Below, in pieces: positions 7,682 through 16,600 of a stretch of DNA of 54,819 bases; the stretch's first letter is position 1, and every line of letters begins with the position of its first letter. A program made the translations under genes and the position numbers. The notes beneath the pieces were generated by a model, which did no database searches, was not told the DNA's origin, and worked only from the letters and a program-made list of their open reading frames with translations. The stretch is from an uncultured Oribacterium sp. (GTDB lineage: Bacteria > Bacillota > Clostridia > Lachnospirales > Lachnospiraceae): positions 1 through 54,819 of the forward strand of contig CAMKKZ010000026.1 of assembly GCA_946413525.1 (NCBI GenBank), read 5' to 3'.

Positions 7682-8339
7682 ATGATTGGAAAACGAAAGC
7701 CTTTGCAGGAACTGACATTAATGGATGACTATATGTTTTATGCCGTCATGGAGGACGCGGAACTCCTGAAAGAACTGCTGATACGCGTCCTGGGGATCGG
7801 AATCGACAGCCTGAAATACGCCGAGCGTCAAAAGGATAAAAAGAAAGCCTATGAAGCAAAGGGCATTCGACTGGATATATTATTCCTTTCAGAACCGATG
7901 TGATCAAGAGCCGAATCTGTGCCTTCATGATGGCTCAAGAAAAATATTCCTTAATATCAATGGAAAAAAAGGAAAAGTTTCTAAAAAAATGAAAGCTTTG
8001 CTTGACTATCTTCGGGAAGGGAAAATATCCGACGATTATACATATAGACTTTCCAAAGCAGTGGAAATGGTAAAGTCAAGCGAGGAACGAAAGGTGGAAT
8101 ATATGAGAATATATACATATGAAGACGAACTGCGAAATGAAGGTAGAAATGAAGGCCTCAGAAAGGGAAGAAATGAAGGAAGAATTCAGGAATTCATCAA
8201 CCTTCGTATAGAAGATGGCTATACCCATGAAAAAATCATCTCAGGACTCGTGACACGTTATAACATGACTCAAAAAAAGGCAGAAGAATATTTAAATAAA
8301 AGAGTTGCGGCAACAGCCAAGGCCTCTTTTGAAAATTAA
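7682..8339 (+). pseudogene. PD-(D/E)XK nuclease family transposase-type gene with internal deletion and frameshift
   Basis: The first frame (7682-7903) begins after AAAGGAGGCAGG and encodes MIGKRKPLQELTLMDDYMFY and on to GIRLDILFLSEPM, then a stop. This matches the N terminus of PD-(D/E)XK nuclease family transposases (PF12784-type), up to the metal-binding Asp. A second frame (about 7851-8339) continues with DGSRKIFLNINGKKGKVSKK and the charged C-terminal half ending RNEGRNEGLRKGRNEG and a final helical segment. The middle of the protein, which should hold the E-x-K active site, is missing. I read it as one gene with a deletion near 7890-7920 that also shifted the frame. No other copy in the window is full length. 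Confidence 0.75.
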
Positions 8340-8342
8340 TAC

Positions 8343-8481
8343 ATGAGCCGACTTGTCCCGCAGGCGGTTCGCCATGTCAGAATCCAGAACGGCAAAAGCC
8401 CACTCTGATAGATGAGCCTTAATGATGCGATACCGCATCGGTATGTCAGGAAATTAGAGTGGCAAAAAACCACTCTAATAG
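8343..8481. repeat. Two-hairpin dispersed repeat (AGAGTGG family), about one and a half units
   Basis: The reverse complement of 8343-8420 aligns closely with 51744-51820: GGCTCATCTATCAGAGTGGG, then a loop and a CTCTG-like arm, ATTCTGACATGGCGAACCG, and CCTGCGGG. The right part, AGAGTGGCAAAAAACCACTCT (8456-8476, 21 bases given as two arms and loop), is a perfect hairpin. It occupies the mutY leader. Confidence 0.7.
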
Positions 8482-8507
8482 GGGAGAACAAAGGAGGGAG
8501 ACTTCCA

Positions 8508-9590
8508 ATGGAGAAACAAACGGAAAAAGATGACGGCCTCCTTGCCTGGTATGACGCAAACCGCCGTCATCTCCCATGGCGGGAAGACCCTTCCCCTTAC
8601 CACGTCTGGATTTCCGAGATCATGTTGCAGCAGACCAGAGTGGAAACCGTACGCCCGTACTACCTGCGTTTCCTCGAAGCCCTTCCCGATATCTCTTCGC
8701 TGGCCGCCGTCCCGGAGGACCGGCTTCTCAAGCTCTGGGAAGGACTTGGATACTACACAAGGGCAAGAAATCTCCAAAAAGGCGCCCGGCAGCTCATGGA
8801 AAGCTACAACGGCCTTCTCCCGGAAAGCTCGCCGGAATTACAGAAAATTACCGGCATCGGGCCATATACGGCCGCGGCGATCGCCTCCATTGCCTTCCAC
8901 GAAAGGATCCCCGCCATTGACGGGAACCTCCTGCGGATCTTCGCGCGCCTCTCCGCGTACGCGGAAAGCATATCGGAAGCAGCCGCGAAAAAAGCCGCCT
9001 CTAACTACTTCCTGGAAAGGATGCCATCGGAAAGACCCGGCGATTACAACCAAGCCCTGATGGATCTGGGCGCGCTGGTCTGCCTCCCAAAGCAAAGCCC
9101 GCGCTGCGGGGAATGTCCCTTAAGTCAGGGCTGCCTTTCACGCCTTGCCGGCAGGCAGTCAGAATTCCCGCTAAGGCTGAAAAAGAAAAGCCGCCCTGTA
9201 AAGGATATCACAGTACTGCTGATCCATGATAATGCCAGGATTGCCATCCGAAAACGCCCGTCAAAGACAATCCTTGCCGGACTGTATGAATTTCCGAACA
9301 CAGAAGGGCGGCTGAGCCGCAAAGAAGCATTATCCCACGCTCGCTTGCTGGGCTTCAAGCCTCTAAGCATACAAAGACTCCCGTCCGGAAAGCATGTGTT
9401 CTCCCATCTCGAATGGAGAATGACCGCCTATGAGATCCTGGTGGAAGGACCCGGGTCGGAAACAAAAGGTGAAACCATGCACAAAATGGTGCCTCCCGGA
9501 GAATTATTAAATGATTATTCCATTCCCTCGGCTTTTTCCATATATCGGAACATAATCCGGGACAGGCCGTTTCATAGAGATGACCTTTGA
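8508..9590 (+). CDS. mutY: A/G-specific adenine DNA glycosylase MutY
   Basis: 360 residues, normal length. MutY removes adenine mispaired with 8-oxoguanine in base excision repair. Visible: the catalytic-pocket segment ISEIMLQQTRVETV with the catalytic Glu; the helix-hairpin-helix ITGIGPYTAAAIA; the Asp of PAIDGNLLRIFARL; a cysteine cluster CLPKQSPRCGECPLSQGC for the [4Fe-4S] cluster; and a C-terminal NUDIX-like domain that recognises 8-oxoG (FPLRLKKKSRPVKDI onward). The first cysteine spacing is seven rather than the six residues of E. coli MutY. The start ATG at 8508 follows AAGGAGGGAG. The open frame extends to 8412 through a dispersed repeat, which is not coding. A fragment of a small mobile element begins at the base after the stop codon. 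Confidence 0.95.
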   Translation: MEKQTEKDDGLLAWYDANRRHLPWREDPSPYHVWISEIMLQQTRVETVRPYYLRFLEALPDISSLAAVPEDRLLKLWEGLGYYTRARNLQKGARQLMESYNGLLPESSPELQKITGIGPYTAAAIASIAFHERIPAIDGNLLRIFARLSAYAESISEAAAKKAASNYFLERMPSERPGDYNQALMDLGALVCLPKQSPRCGECPLSQGCLSRLAGRQSEFPLRLKKKSRPVKDITVLLIHDNARIAIRKRPSKTILAGLYEFPNTEGRLSRKEALSHARLLGFKPLSIQRLPSGKHVFSHLEWRMTAYEILVEGPGSETKGETMHKMVPPGELLNDYSIPSAFSIYRNIIRDRPFHRDDL

Positions 9591-9632
9591 GGCATGTTTC
9601 AAATGCTACGGAATCCAGCGGAATGAAATATC
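9591..9632. mobile_element. Left-end fragment of the GGCATGTTTCA element
   Basis: 42 bp almost identical to the left end of the intact element at 11341-11468 (GGCATGTTTCAAATGCTACG versus ...AAATACTACG, then GAATCCAGCGGAATGAAAT). The rest is missing. It starts exactly after the mutY TGA and ends just before the 3' end of the convergent PurF-like gene. Confidence 0.85.
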
Positions 9633-9636
9633 ATAA

Positions 9637-11055
9637 TCAGTCCCTGCCGTTCCAGCAGTAAGTGCAGAGCTCTTCTTCCGGCAGGCCGACGGCGGCCAGC
9701 AGATCATCCAGGCGGTTGTATCGAAGGGACGTGAAATTCATTTTCCGGCAGATCCTTTCCACCATCTTTACGTACCGTTCCGAATCCGGATCGGCATATT
9801 CCTCCAACAGCTCCTGCCCCGCGTCTTCCCCTTCCATCTCCGCTATTACCCTGCGCGCTACCAGATCCATATCAGAAGTTGATCTGGAGAAATTCAGAAA
9901 CCTGCATCCAAAAAGGATGGGCGGACAGGCCGGCCGGGCATGCACCTCGACGGCGCCGTTTTCCAAAAGGTATTCGGCCGTTTCCCGGAGCTGCGTCCCC
10001 CGCACGATGGAATCGTCAATCAGGAGGATCCGCTGATTCCTGATCAGCTCGTGGACCGGAATCAGCTTCATTTTCGCGATCAGATCCCTCTTCTTCTGGG
10101 TCGGGGGCATGAAGGACCGGGGCCAGGTGGGCGTGTACTTGATCAGCGGACGGGAGAACGGGATGCCCGAGCTGTTGGCATAGCCGATCGCGTGGGCCGT
10201 GCCGGAATCCGGGACGCCGGCCACGATGTCCGCGCTCTCCCGGCCCATGCAGTCCCTCCCGGCCATGGCCTCCCCGCAGCGGCAGCGCATGCCCTCCACG
10301 GAAATGTCCTCGTATTTGGAGGAAGGATAGCCGTAATATACCCAAAGGAATGTGCAGACCCGTTTCTTCCCCTGCCTCACGGAAAGGGTCGTTACCCCCT
10401 CCGGCGTCATGACCACGATCTCCCCCGGTTCCAGGTTTCGATAATCCTTGTAGCCGAGATTCAGATAGGCGAAGGACTCAAAGGACGCGCAATACCCGTC
10501 CTCCTTCCGCCCTATGGATATGGGCGTCCTTCCCACACGGTCCCTGGCCGCGTAAATCCCCTTTTCAGTTAGAAGCAGAATCGACATGGAACCGTCGATC
10601 ACGTCCTGGGCGTAGCGGATCCCCTCCACGAAATTGTCCTTTTGGTTAATGAGGGCGGCCACCAGTTCTGTCTGGTTGATTTCCCCACTGGTCATCTCAA
10701 AAAAATGCAGCCGGTTTTCCTTAAATATCTGGTCCATCAGCACCCGCGAATTATTGATCCTCCCCACGGAGCAGATGGCATAGGTGCCATGATGGGACCG
10801 GACCAGCAGCGGCTGAGGGTCGTAATCCGAAATGCAGCCGATGCCCATATTCCCCCGCATCTCATTAAATTCATCCGTGAATTTCGTTCGGAAAGGGGAA
10901 TTCTCGATGCTGTGAATCGCCCTGTTGAAGCCCGTCTTCCGGCCATATGTGGCCATCCCCCCTCTCCGGGTCCCGAGGTGGGAATGATAATCCGTTCCAA
11001 AAAACAAATCAAAGACACATTCTTCCCTGGAAGCTACGCCAAAAAAACCACCCAT
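9637..11055 (-). CDS. PurF-like amidophosphoribosyltransferase homologue without the N-terminal catalytic cysteine
   Basis: 472 residues with the layout of glutamine PRPP amidotransferase: an N-terminal Ntn-type glutaminase domain (about 1-230) and a C-terminal type I phosphoribosyltransferase domain with the PRPP loop ILLIDDSIVRGTQLRETAEY and VAGVPDSGTAHAIGYA. True PurF starts (after Met or propeptide removal) with Cys in C-G-[IV]-x-G; here the start reads MGGFFGVAS, so the nucleophile is Gly. The HNG-type glutamine loop is also altered (ICSVGRINNS). The protein may therefore use ammonia or have a non-glutaminase role; a paralogue of the housekeeping PurF is likely elsewhere. The start at 11055 follows AAAAGGAG; MSKGVS upstream is in frame but lacks a ribosome binding site. 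Promoter at 11230-11258; leader about 165 nt with two hairpins. Confidence 0.8.
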   Translation of the reverse strand: MGGFFGVASREECVFDLFFGTDYHSHLGTRRGGMATYGRKTGFNRAIHSIENSPFRTKFTDEFNEMRGNMGIGCISDYDPQPLLVRSHHGTYAICSVGRINNSRVLMDQIFKENRLHFFEMTSGEINQTELVAALINQKDNFVEGIRYAQDVIDGSMSILLLTEKGIYAARDRVGRTPISIGRKEDGYCASFESFAYLNLGYKDYRNLEPGEIVVMTPEGVTTLSVRQGKKRVCTFLWVYYGYPSSKYEDISVEGMRCRCGEAMAGRDCMGRESADIVAGVPDSGTAHAIGYANSSGIPFSRPLIKYTPTWPRSFMPPTQKKRDLIAKMKLIPVHELIRNQRILLIDDSIVRGTQLRETAEYLLENGAVEVHARPACPPILFGCRFLNFSRSTSDMDLVARRVIAEMEGEDAGQELLEEYADPDSERYVKMVERICRKMNFTSLRYNRLDDLLAAVGLPEEELCTYCWNGRD

Positions 11056-11103
11056 TGAAACTCCTTTTGACACTCCCCTGTCAGGGCGGTTCCTTGCCGC
11101 CCT

Positions 11104-11176
11104 GGTTTTGTGACAAGCCGACGCGGCATCGCGCCAACAAGACTCCCATCAAAGTGGTTTTCAAGCCACTTTGATT
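11104..11176. repeat. Dispersed two-hairpin repeat in the PurF-like leader
   Basis: It holds GACAAGCCGACGCGGCATCG, the tail motif of the family, and the perfect hairpin CAAAGTGG...CCACTTTG (about 11153-11175). Just beside it (11082-11104) an AGGGCGG/CCGCCCT hairpin lies within the same leader. These structures could attenuate transcription of the gene, but no T-tract terminator was identified. Confidence 0.55.
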
Positions 11177-11229
11177 ACAGTGTACAGTGAAAATATTGTA
11201 AACATAAGCAAACCGGAACGACCAATAAA

Positions 11230-11258
11230 ATGATATACAAGAAACCCCCTATTGTCAA
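11230..11258 (-). promoter_or_regulatory. Sigma-A promoter with a G-tract spacer, upstream of the PurF-like gene
   Basis: On the minus strand: TTGACA (11258-11253), a 17-nt spacer ATAGGGGGTTTCTTGTA, then TATCAT (11235-11230). It is nearly identical to the exonuclease promoter at 7132-7160, spacer included. The decayed ACAAAT repeat lies directly upstream at 11262-11295. Confidence 0.8.
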
Positions 11259-11340
11259 ACCACAAATAAAGGCATGGGCATAGCTTAAAGATTTGTTATG
11301 TCTTTTCAATCAGCCTGTCAATTCGAATATATTTCCCGAC

Positions 11341-11468
11341 GGCATGTTTCAAATACTACGGAATCCAGCGGAATGAAATTTCTGCCTGCCTGCCTGAAAA
11401 AGTGCGTATTTACGCGATATTTCAGGTAATCTCATAGATGCTTTAGTCCGCTAAAGCTGAAACATGCC
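11341..11468. mobile_element. Intact 128-bp MITE-like element with 11-bp TIR and 8-bp target duplication
   Basis: Ends GGCATGTTTCA (11341-11351) and TGAAACATGCC (11458-11468) are perfect inverted repeats. The flanks TTCCCGAC at 11333-11340 and 11469-11476 are an exact 8-bp direct duplication. There is no coding capacity. A left-end fragment lies at 9591-9632 and a right-end fragment at 48960-49023. The ends differ from those of the 7293-7456 element, so two families with the same 8-bp duplication length are present. The gap 11056-11621 is filled by the PurF leader and its dispersed repeat, the shared promoter and its upstream repeat, this element, and the hairpin at 11558-11600. Confidence 0.92.
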
Positions 11469-11557
11469 TTCCCGACATGATTCAGCAATATGGTCCCGGC
11501 TTTGCATGACCTATGGATATTGACGCTTTCCATGGAGTATAATAAGATAAATGAAAA

Positions 11558-11600
11558 TCAAGAGCGGCAAAAAGCCGCTCTGGCAGATGAGCCGATTGGG
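11558..11600. repeat. AGAGCGG hairpin of the two-hairpin family
   Basis: AGAGCGGCAAAAAGCCGCTCT forms a perfect 8-bp hairpin (21 bases, arms AGAGCGGC and GCCGCTCT) followed by GGCAGATGAGCCG, the same trailing motif as the copies at 8343-8481 and 51744-51886. It sits just upstream of the AAA/nuclease gene. Confidence 0.6.
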
Positions 11601-11621
11601 AATCTGACAAGGGGAAGCAAA

Positions 11622-13244
11622 ATGAACTTTTTGAACAACGGAGCCGGATATACTCTCTTTATGGAAACTGCCCTTACGGATACCTACGTGGATAAGACCA
11701 TGATGATTGACGCCCTTTACCGATATACGAGATCCGGCAGCAAATACATCTGTGTCACAAGACCCAGACGCTTTGGTAAATCCGTGGCAGCAAACATGAT
11801 TGCCGCCTTTTTTGATGAAAGCACCAGTGAAAAGAGCAGGATACTGTTTGAAAGAAGCAAGCTTGGATCGATCAGGAAGGAACAGGAAAGAAGGCAGGCG
11901 TCGAATGAAGCAAGGAAGCTTTGCTGGCTCTTTCAGGGCCGCCTGAATGTGTTCCGCATTAACATGATTAGCTTGCTCCCGGACACCATCCAGTCCTATG
12001 GAGCCTTTCGTTCAAAATTGGACCTTCTTTTAAGGGAGGACCTTCAGGAGCAATTCCCGGACATGGATTTTGACGAAAAAAAAGATATACCGGACTTGCT
12101 CATACAGACAGGGGCATCCTTTGTTTTTGTAATCGATGAATGGGATGCCCTCTTTGAAAGAGACTTTATGACAGCTAAAACAAGAGAAGAATACCTGCTT
12201 TTCCTGAAAGCCCTGCTAAACATGCCCTATGTTCATTTCGCCTACATGACGGGCATCCTGCCCATTGCCAAGTACAGCAGTGGCTCACCGCTGAATATGT
12301 TCCATGAGTTTTCCGCCTTCCAGGACAGCCAGTTCTATCCCTACTTTGGACTGTCCCGGGAGGAAATCCTGGAGCTGATGCAGAAAAGAAATTTCACACG
12401 CCCTTCCATGGAAGAACTGGAACTCTGGTATGACGGTTATGCCCGGGAGCATGACGGCGCGCATATTTTTAACCCGGAGTCCGTCGCCCGCGCGCTGCAG
12501 GACGGGCGTTGCAAAAGTTACTGGACGGGGACGGGGCCAATGAACGAGGTCATGGATATCATTCGGTATAATGCGGGGGATATACGGGACGATGTCATCC
12601 GCATGGTCGGAGGGGAAAGCCTGCCCATCAGGCTGACAGGTTTCAGCGCTGAGAAAGAAAAAGCCTCTGGCAAAGATGAAATCCTCTCCTCCATGGTGGT
12701 CTACGGCTTTCTCAGTTACTTTGACAGACATCTGCGTATTCCCAACCATGAGCTACTGCTGAAATTCCAGTCGGCGCTGTCTTCACCGGAATTGGGATTG
12801 AAGCAAACCCTACAGGAATCCAGGCACCTGCTACAGGCCACCCTTGAACAAAACGACAGGGAGGTAGCGACCCGGATCGAGGATCTTCATACGGAGAAAA
12901 TCCCCTTCTTTTCCTACAACGATGAAAATTCCCTGGCTTGTGTGATTACCATAGGGTATCTGGCCGCCTTGGATTACTATCGGATCTCCCGGGAGGATAA
13001 ATCCGGAAAGGGTTATGCCGACTTCACCTTCGAACCCGGAAACAGGAAGAAAGTGCCAATAATTCTTGAACTAAAATACAATCGCTCGGTAAATAATGCC
13101 CTGAAATGCATCCGGGAAAAGGATTATATCCGCCGTTTCAAAGACTATCCCAAGGTGCTGCTGGTAGGAATCAATTACAGTGAAAAGACAAAGAAGCATA
13201 GCTGCAAAACAGAAATGGTAACGCCCTCAGAGCTATTGGAATAA
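11622..13244 (+). CDS. AAA-ATPase-like protein with C-terminal PD-(D/E)XK nuclease domain
   Basis: 540 residues. The N-terminal AAA-like region has a P-loop-type motif in VTRPRRFGKSVAAN (about 46-58) and a Walker B-like FVFVIDEWDALF (about 166-177), then TGILPIAKY and the LWYDGY motif typical of this family. The C-terminal PD-(D/E)XK core is KGYADFTFEP followed by VPIILELKYN (about 462-486), giving the D and E-x-K residues. Start at ATG 11622 after AAGGGGAAGC; the upstream open frame crosses a repeat. It is more similar in length and motifs to the protein at 46612-48207 than to the one at 44320-46023. The stop lies 3 bp before three tandem multi-hairpin repeats. The role of the family is unknown; nuclease activity is a fold-based inference. 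Confidence 0.88.
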   Translation: MNFLNNGAGYTLFMETALTDTYVDKTMMIDALYRYTRSGSKYICVTRPRRFGKSVAANMIAAFFDESTSEKSRILFERSKLGSIRKEQERRQASNEARKLCWLFQGRLNVFRINMISLLPDTIQSYGAFRSKLDLLLREDLQEQFPDMDFDEKKDIPDLLIQTGASFVFVIDEWDALFERDFMTAKTREEYLLFLKALLNMPYVHFAYMTGILPIAKYSSGSPLNMFHEFSAFQDSQFYPYFGLSREEILELMQKRNFTRPSMEELELWYDGYAREHDGAHIFNPESVARALQDGRCKSYWTGTGPMNEVMDIIRYNAGDIRDDVIRMVGGESLPIRLTGFSAEKEKASGKDEILSSMVVYGFLSYFDRHLRIPNHELLLKFQSALSSPELGLKQTLQESRHLLQATLEQNDREVATRIEDLHTEKIPFFSYNDENSLACVITIGYLAALDYYRISREDKSGKGYADFTFEPGNRKKVPIILELKYNRSVNNALKCIREKDYIRRFKDYPKVLLVGINYSEKTKKHSCKTEMVTPSELLE

Positions 13245-13247
13245 ACC

Positions 13248-13592
13248 ATAGGTTTTGACGCGCTCTAAGGAAAAGCGCGTCAAAATCCGCCTGCGGCGGA
13301 CAAACCCCTGCGGGGTTCGCCAGGCACGGACATGAATGTTCCTGAAGGAACATTCATGTCCTATAGGTTTTGACGCGTTCCAGGGAAAAACGCGTCAAAA
13401 TCCGCCTGCGGCGGACAAACCCCTACGGGGTTCGCCAGGCACGGACATGAATGTTCCTGAAGGAACATTCATGTCCTATAGGTTTTGACGCGTTCCAGGG
13501 AAAAACGCGTCAAAATCCGCCTGCGGCGGACAAACCCCTACGGGGTTCGCCAGGTACGGACATGAATGTTCCTGAAGGAACATTCATGTCCT
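13248..13592. repeat. Three tandem 115-bp four-hairpin repeats
   Basis: Copies start at 13248, 13363 and 13478, with exact 115-bp periods and very few differences. Each unit carries four hairpins: a TTTTGACGCG / CGCGTCAAAA stem; a CCGC-CTGC-GGCGG stem; CCCC-TGC-GGGG; and GACATGAATGTTC-CTGAA-GGAACATTCATGTC as two 13-bp arms. The array begins 3 bp after the AAA/nuclease stop and ends 50 bp before the helicase start, so any read-through transcript joining the two would carry it. Diverged copies lie at 29512-29800 and a stem-swapped relative at 27302-27436. Besides this array the gap 13245-13642 holds only the helicase ribosome binding site region. Confidence 0.95.
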
Positions 13593-13642
13593 ATAATGAA
13601 CTTCCGGGAACAATGAAAGCGACTGAACGGAAAGGATAGATC

Positions 13643-16600
13643 ATGTCAGAGAATATATCGGAGAACATGGCGGAAAACATTTCTGAGAACGAGTCAGAAA
13701 TCATGTCAGAGAACCCATCGGAAATCATGCCGGAAAACATGTCTGAAATCGTACCGGAGAACCCACAAATTGTCAGGGACAACGCCGAAATCCTCATGGA
13801 TTCCCGGCATGTCCTTCTCGAGGCGGATCTCCTGAAAGCGGCAGGCTATGTCCTGCAGCAAAACGGCGCGAAGCTTCTTCGTTCCGTGACGATCGGGAAC
13901 CTTTCCGACAGGGATTGGGAGGACCTGGAGCTCAGCATAAGCTCGCGCCCTCCCCTGACGAAGCCGCTGTCAAGGCATATCGATCATCTTCCAGCCGGCT
14001 CCAGGCTGCATATAAGGGACCTGAACCCGTCCATCGATCTGGAATACCTTGCCACGCTTACCGAAAAGACAGGCTGCATCCTTCGCGTCACCATGAAAAA
14101 GGAAGACAATTTGCTGAAAAGCCTGGAATGTCCCTTCTCCATCCTCGCCTACGACCAGTGGACGGGAAGCGGGCTGCGCCCCGAGCTCCTGTGCTCCTTT
14201 ATCATGCCGAACCATCCGGAAATCATCAGGCTTTCCCAAAGGGCCTCGGAAATACTTGGGCAATGGACGGGCGACCCCTCTCTGGACGCGTATCAAAGCA
14301 TGGATCAAAACCGCGTGCTGCGACAGGCCGCGGCAGTCTATTCCGCCCTTCTTGAGGAAAACATCAGCTACTCCGTCCCGCCGGCAAGCTTCGAGGCTGC
14401 CGGTCAACGGGTACGCCTTCCCGGCAGCATAATGGAGCAAAAGCTGGGAACCTGCCTTGACCTCTCCCTCCTCTATGCTTCCGTCCTGGAATCCATCGGA
14501 CTCCGCCCCCTCATCATCATGACGAAAAACCATGCCTTTGCCGGGTTCTGGCTGGAGGAGCTCACCTTCCCCGAACCCGTGCAGGACGACCCTTCCCTTC
14601 TCGCAAAACGTCTGGCCGATGGCATTAACGAGATTGTCGTCGTGGAATGCACCGCTTTCGTCGCCGGGAAAAGCCTGTCTTTTGACAATGCCCGCCAATT
14701 GGCGGAGGGGCGTATAATGAAGCCGGACGATATCGAATATTTCATCGATGTACGCCGCGCCAGGCTTAGCGGCATCAGACCCATGCCGGCGCTGGTAAGG
14801 ACAAGTACCGGCTTCCATGCCATTACAACATCGGACACTCCCTCTGCCGCCACGCAGGCTCCAAGGGAGATCCCGGGCACGCGCGCGGACGATGTTCCGG
14901 CCCCGGAGGACGCCAACTCCCGCTTGCAGCGGTGGGAAAGGAAGCTTCTGGACATCGGCCTTCGGAATTCCCTGATCAATATGCGCCTATCCAGGTCCAC
15001 CGTCCCTATCCTTGCCGGAGCCGTGGACGAGCTGGAGGATGCCCTGGCAAATGGCACGGAATTCAGTGTCCTGCCCCGTCCCGTGGAATGGGACGAGGCC
15101 GACAGGATTGCAGCGGAAGGCGGCAGCATTACCTATGATAATACGGATGCCGGCAGTATTTCTTATAGCGATATTGAAAACAATGATATCGGAAACGGCA
15201 ATATTAGAAATGGCAGTATCGGGAACGGCGGCGTCGTCCATGACATGGAGGATCTCAGGGTCCCGGAAAAATACCTTCCGCTTATTCATTCCGAATTTAA
15301 GAGCGGCCGCCTCCGCTCAAACCGGACGGAGGCGGAGCTGGGAAACGCGCTGAAGGAATTATACCGCAGCGCGAAAACCTCCCTGGAGGAAAATGGGGCG
15401 AACACGCTTTACCTGGCATTGGGTTTCCTCCGATGGTACGAAAATCCACGAAGCCGGAAGGCGCGCTATGCGCCCCTCGTCCTCCTTCCGATGGAAATGC
15501 TCAAAAGACCGATAGCGAAAGGAGGCTATGGGCTCAGGCTGAGGGAAGAAGAAGCCCAGATGAATATAACGATTCTGGAGAAACTGAAGCAGGACTTTGG
15601 CATTAACGTGCAGGGCCTTGACCCGCTTCCGGAGGATGAACACGGCATTGACACCCGGCTTGTCTTCTCCATTATCCGGAAGGCGGTCATGGGGCAGAAA
15701 AACTGGGACGTCCTGGAAACCGCCTGCCTCGGCATTTTTTCCTTTTCCCAGTTCGTCATGTGGAACGATCTGCGGAACCGAACCGAAGATCTTGAAAAAA
15801 ACAAAATTGTCCGCTCTTTGATGGACGGAAAGCTCCAATGGGCAGCCGAGGATATGGTAATCGGGGACAGGGTCTCCGAAGACGGCGTCTTTCTTCCCCT
15901 GCCTGCCGACGCGTCCCAGCTCTATGCCATCGAGGCTGCGGGAAAGGGGGAAAGCTTCGTCCTCCATGGCCCTCCCGGCACAGGAAAGTCCCAGACCATT
16001 ACCACAATGATTGCCAACTGCCTGGCAAATGGAAAAACCGTGCTTTTTGTTGCCGAGAAAATGGCCGCCCTGGAGGTCGTGGAAAAGCGCCTGCGCGCGA
16101 TTGGAATCGGCGCGTTCTGCCTTGAGCTCCATTCCAACAAATCCAAAAAAAGGGATGTTCTGGAAAAGCTGCGCATGGCAATCGACGCGGCACGTTCCCT
16201 CCCGCCCGAGGAATTTGAAGCCATGGCCCGGAAGGCCCGCTCCCTCCGGGAGGAGCTGGATCAGTACGCGCATGAACTTCACAAAACGCAGCCCTGCGGC
16301 CTTTCCCTTTTTTCGCTCATCAATATGTACGAAAAAAGGGCAGACGCCCCTTCGCTTCCCTCCCTCTCCCCTTCCATGGTCCAGGGCCTGACAAAGGAGC
16401 AGATGTCCGAACAGGATTCCCTGCTCCACGCGCTGGAAATGGCCGGACGGACAGTGGGACATCCTTCCGGGCACCCACTTTCCCCTGTGGGCCGTCGGGA
16501 TTACAGCCAGCATATACGCATGGAGCTTCCTGAAAAAATCTCCGCCTATCGGACGGCTCTTGCCGGCCTGGAAAAAGCCGCCGCTGCTTTCCAGGCCTGT

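Noticed and set aside
11056..11222. Purine or PRPP riboswitch in the leader of the PurF-like gene
   Set aside because: Only two simple hairpins, one from a dispersed repeat; the conserved core of known purine-related riboswitches was not seen.
13248..13592. CRISPR array
   Set aside because: Each 115-bp unit is a whole repeat with internal palindromes; there are no unique spacers.
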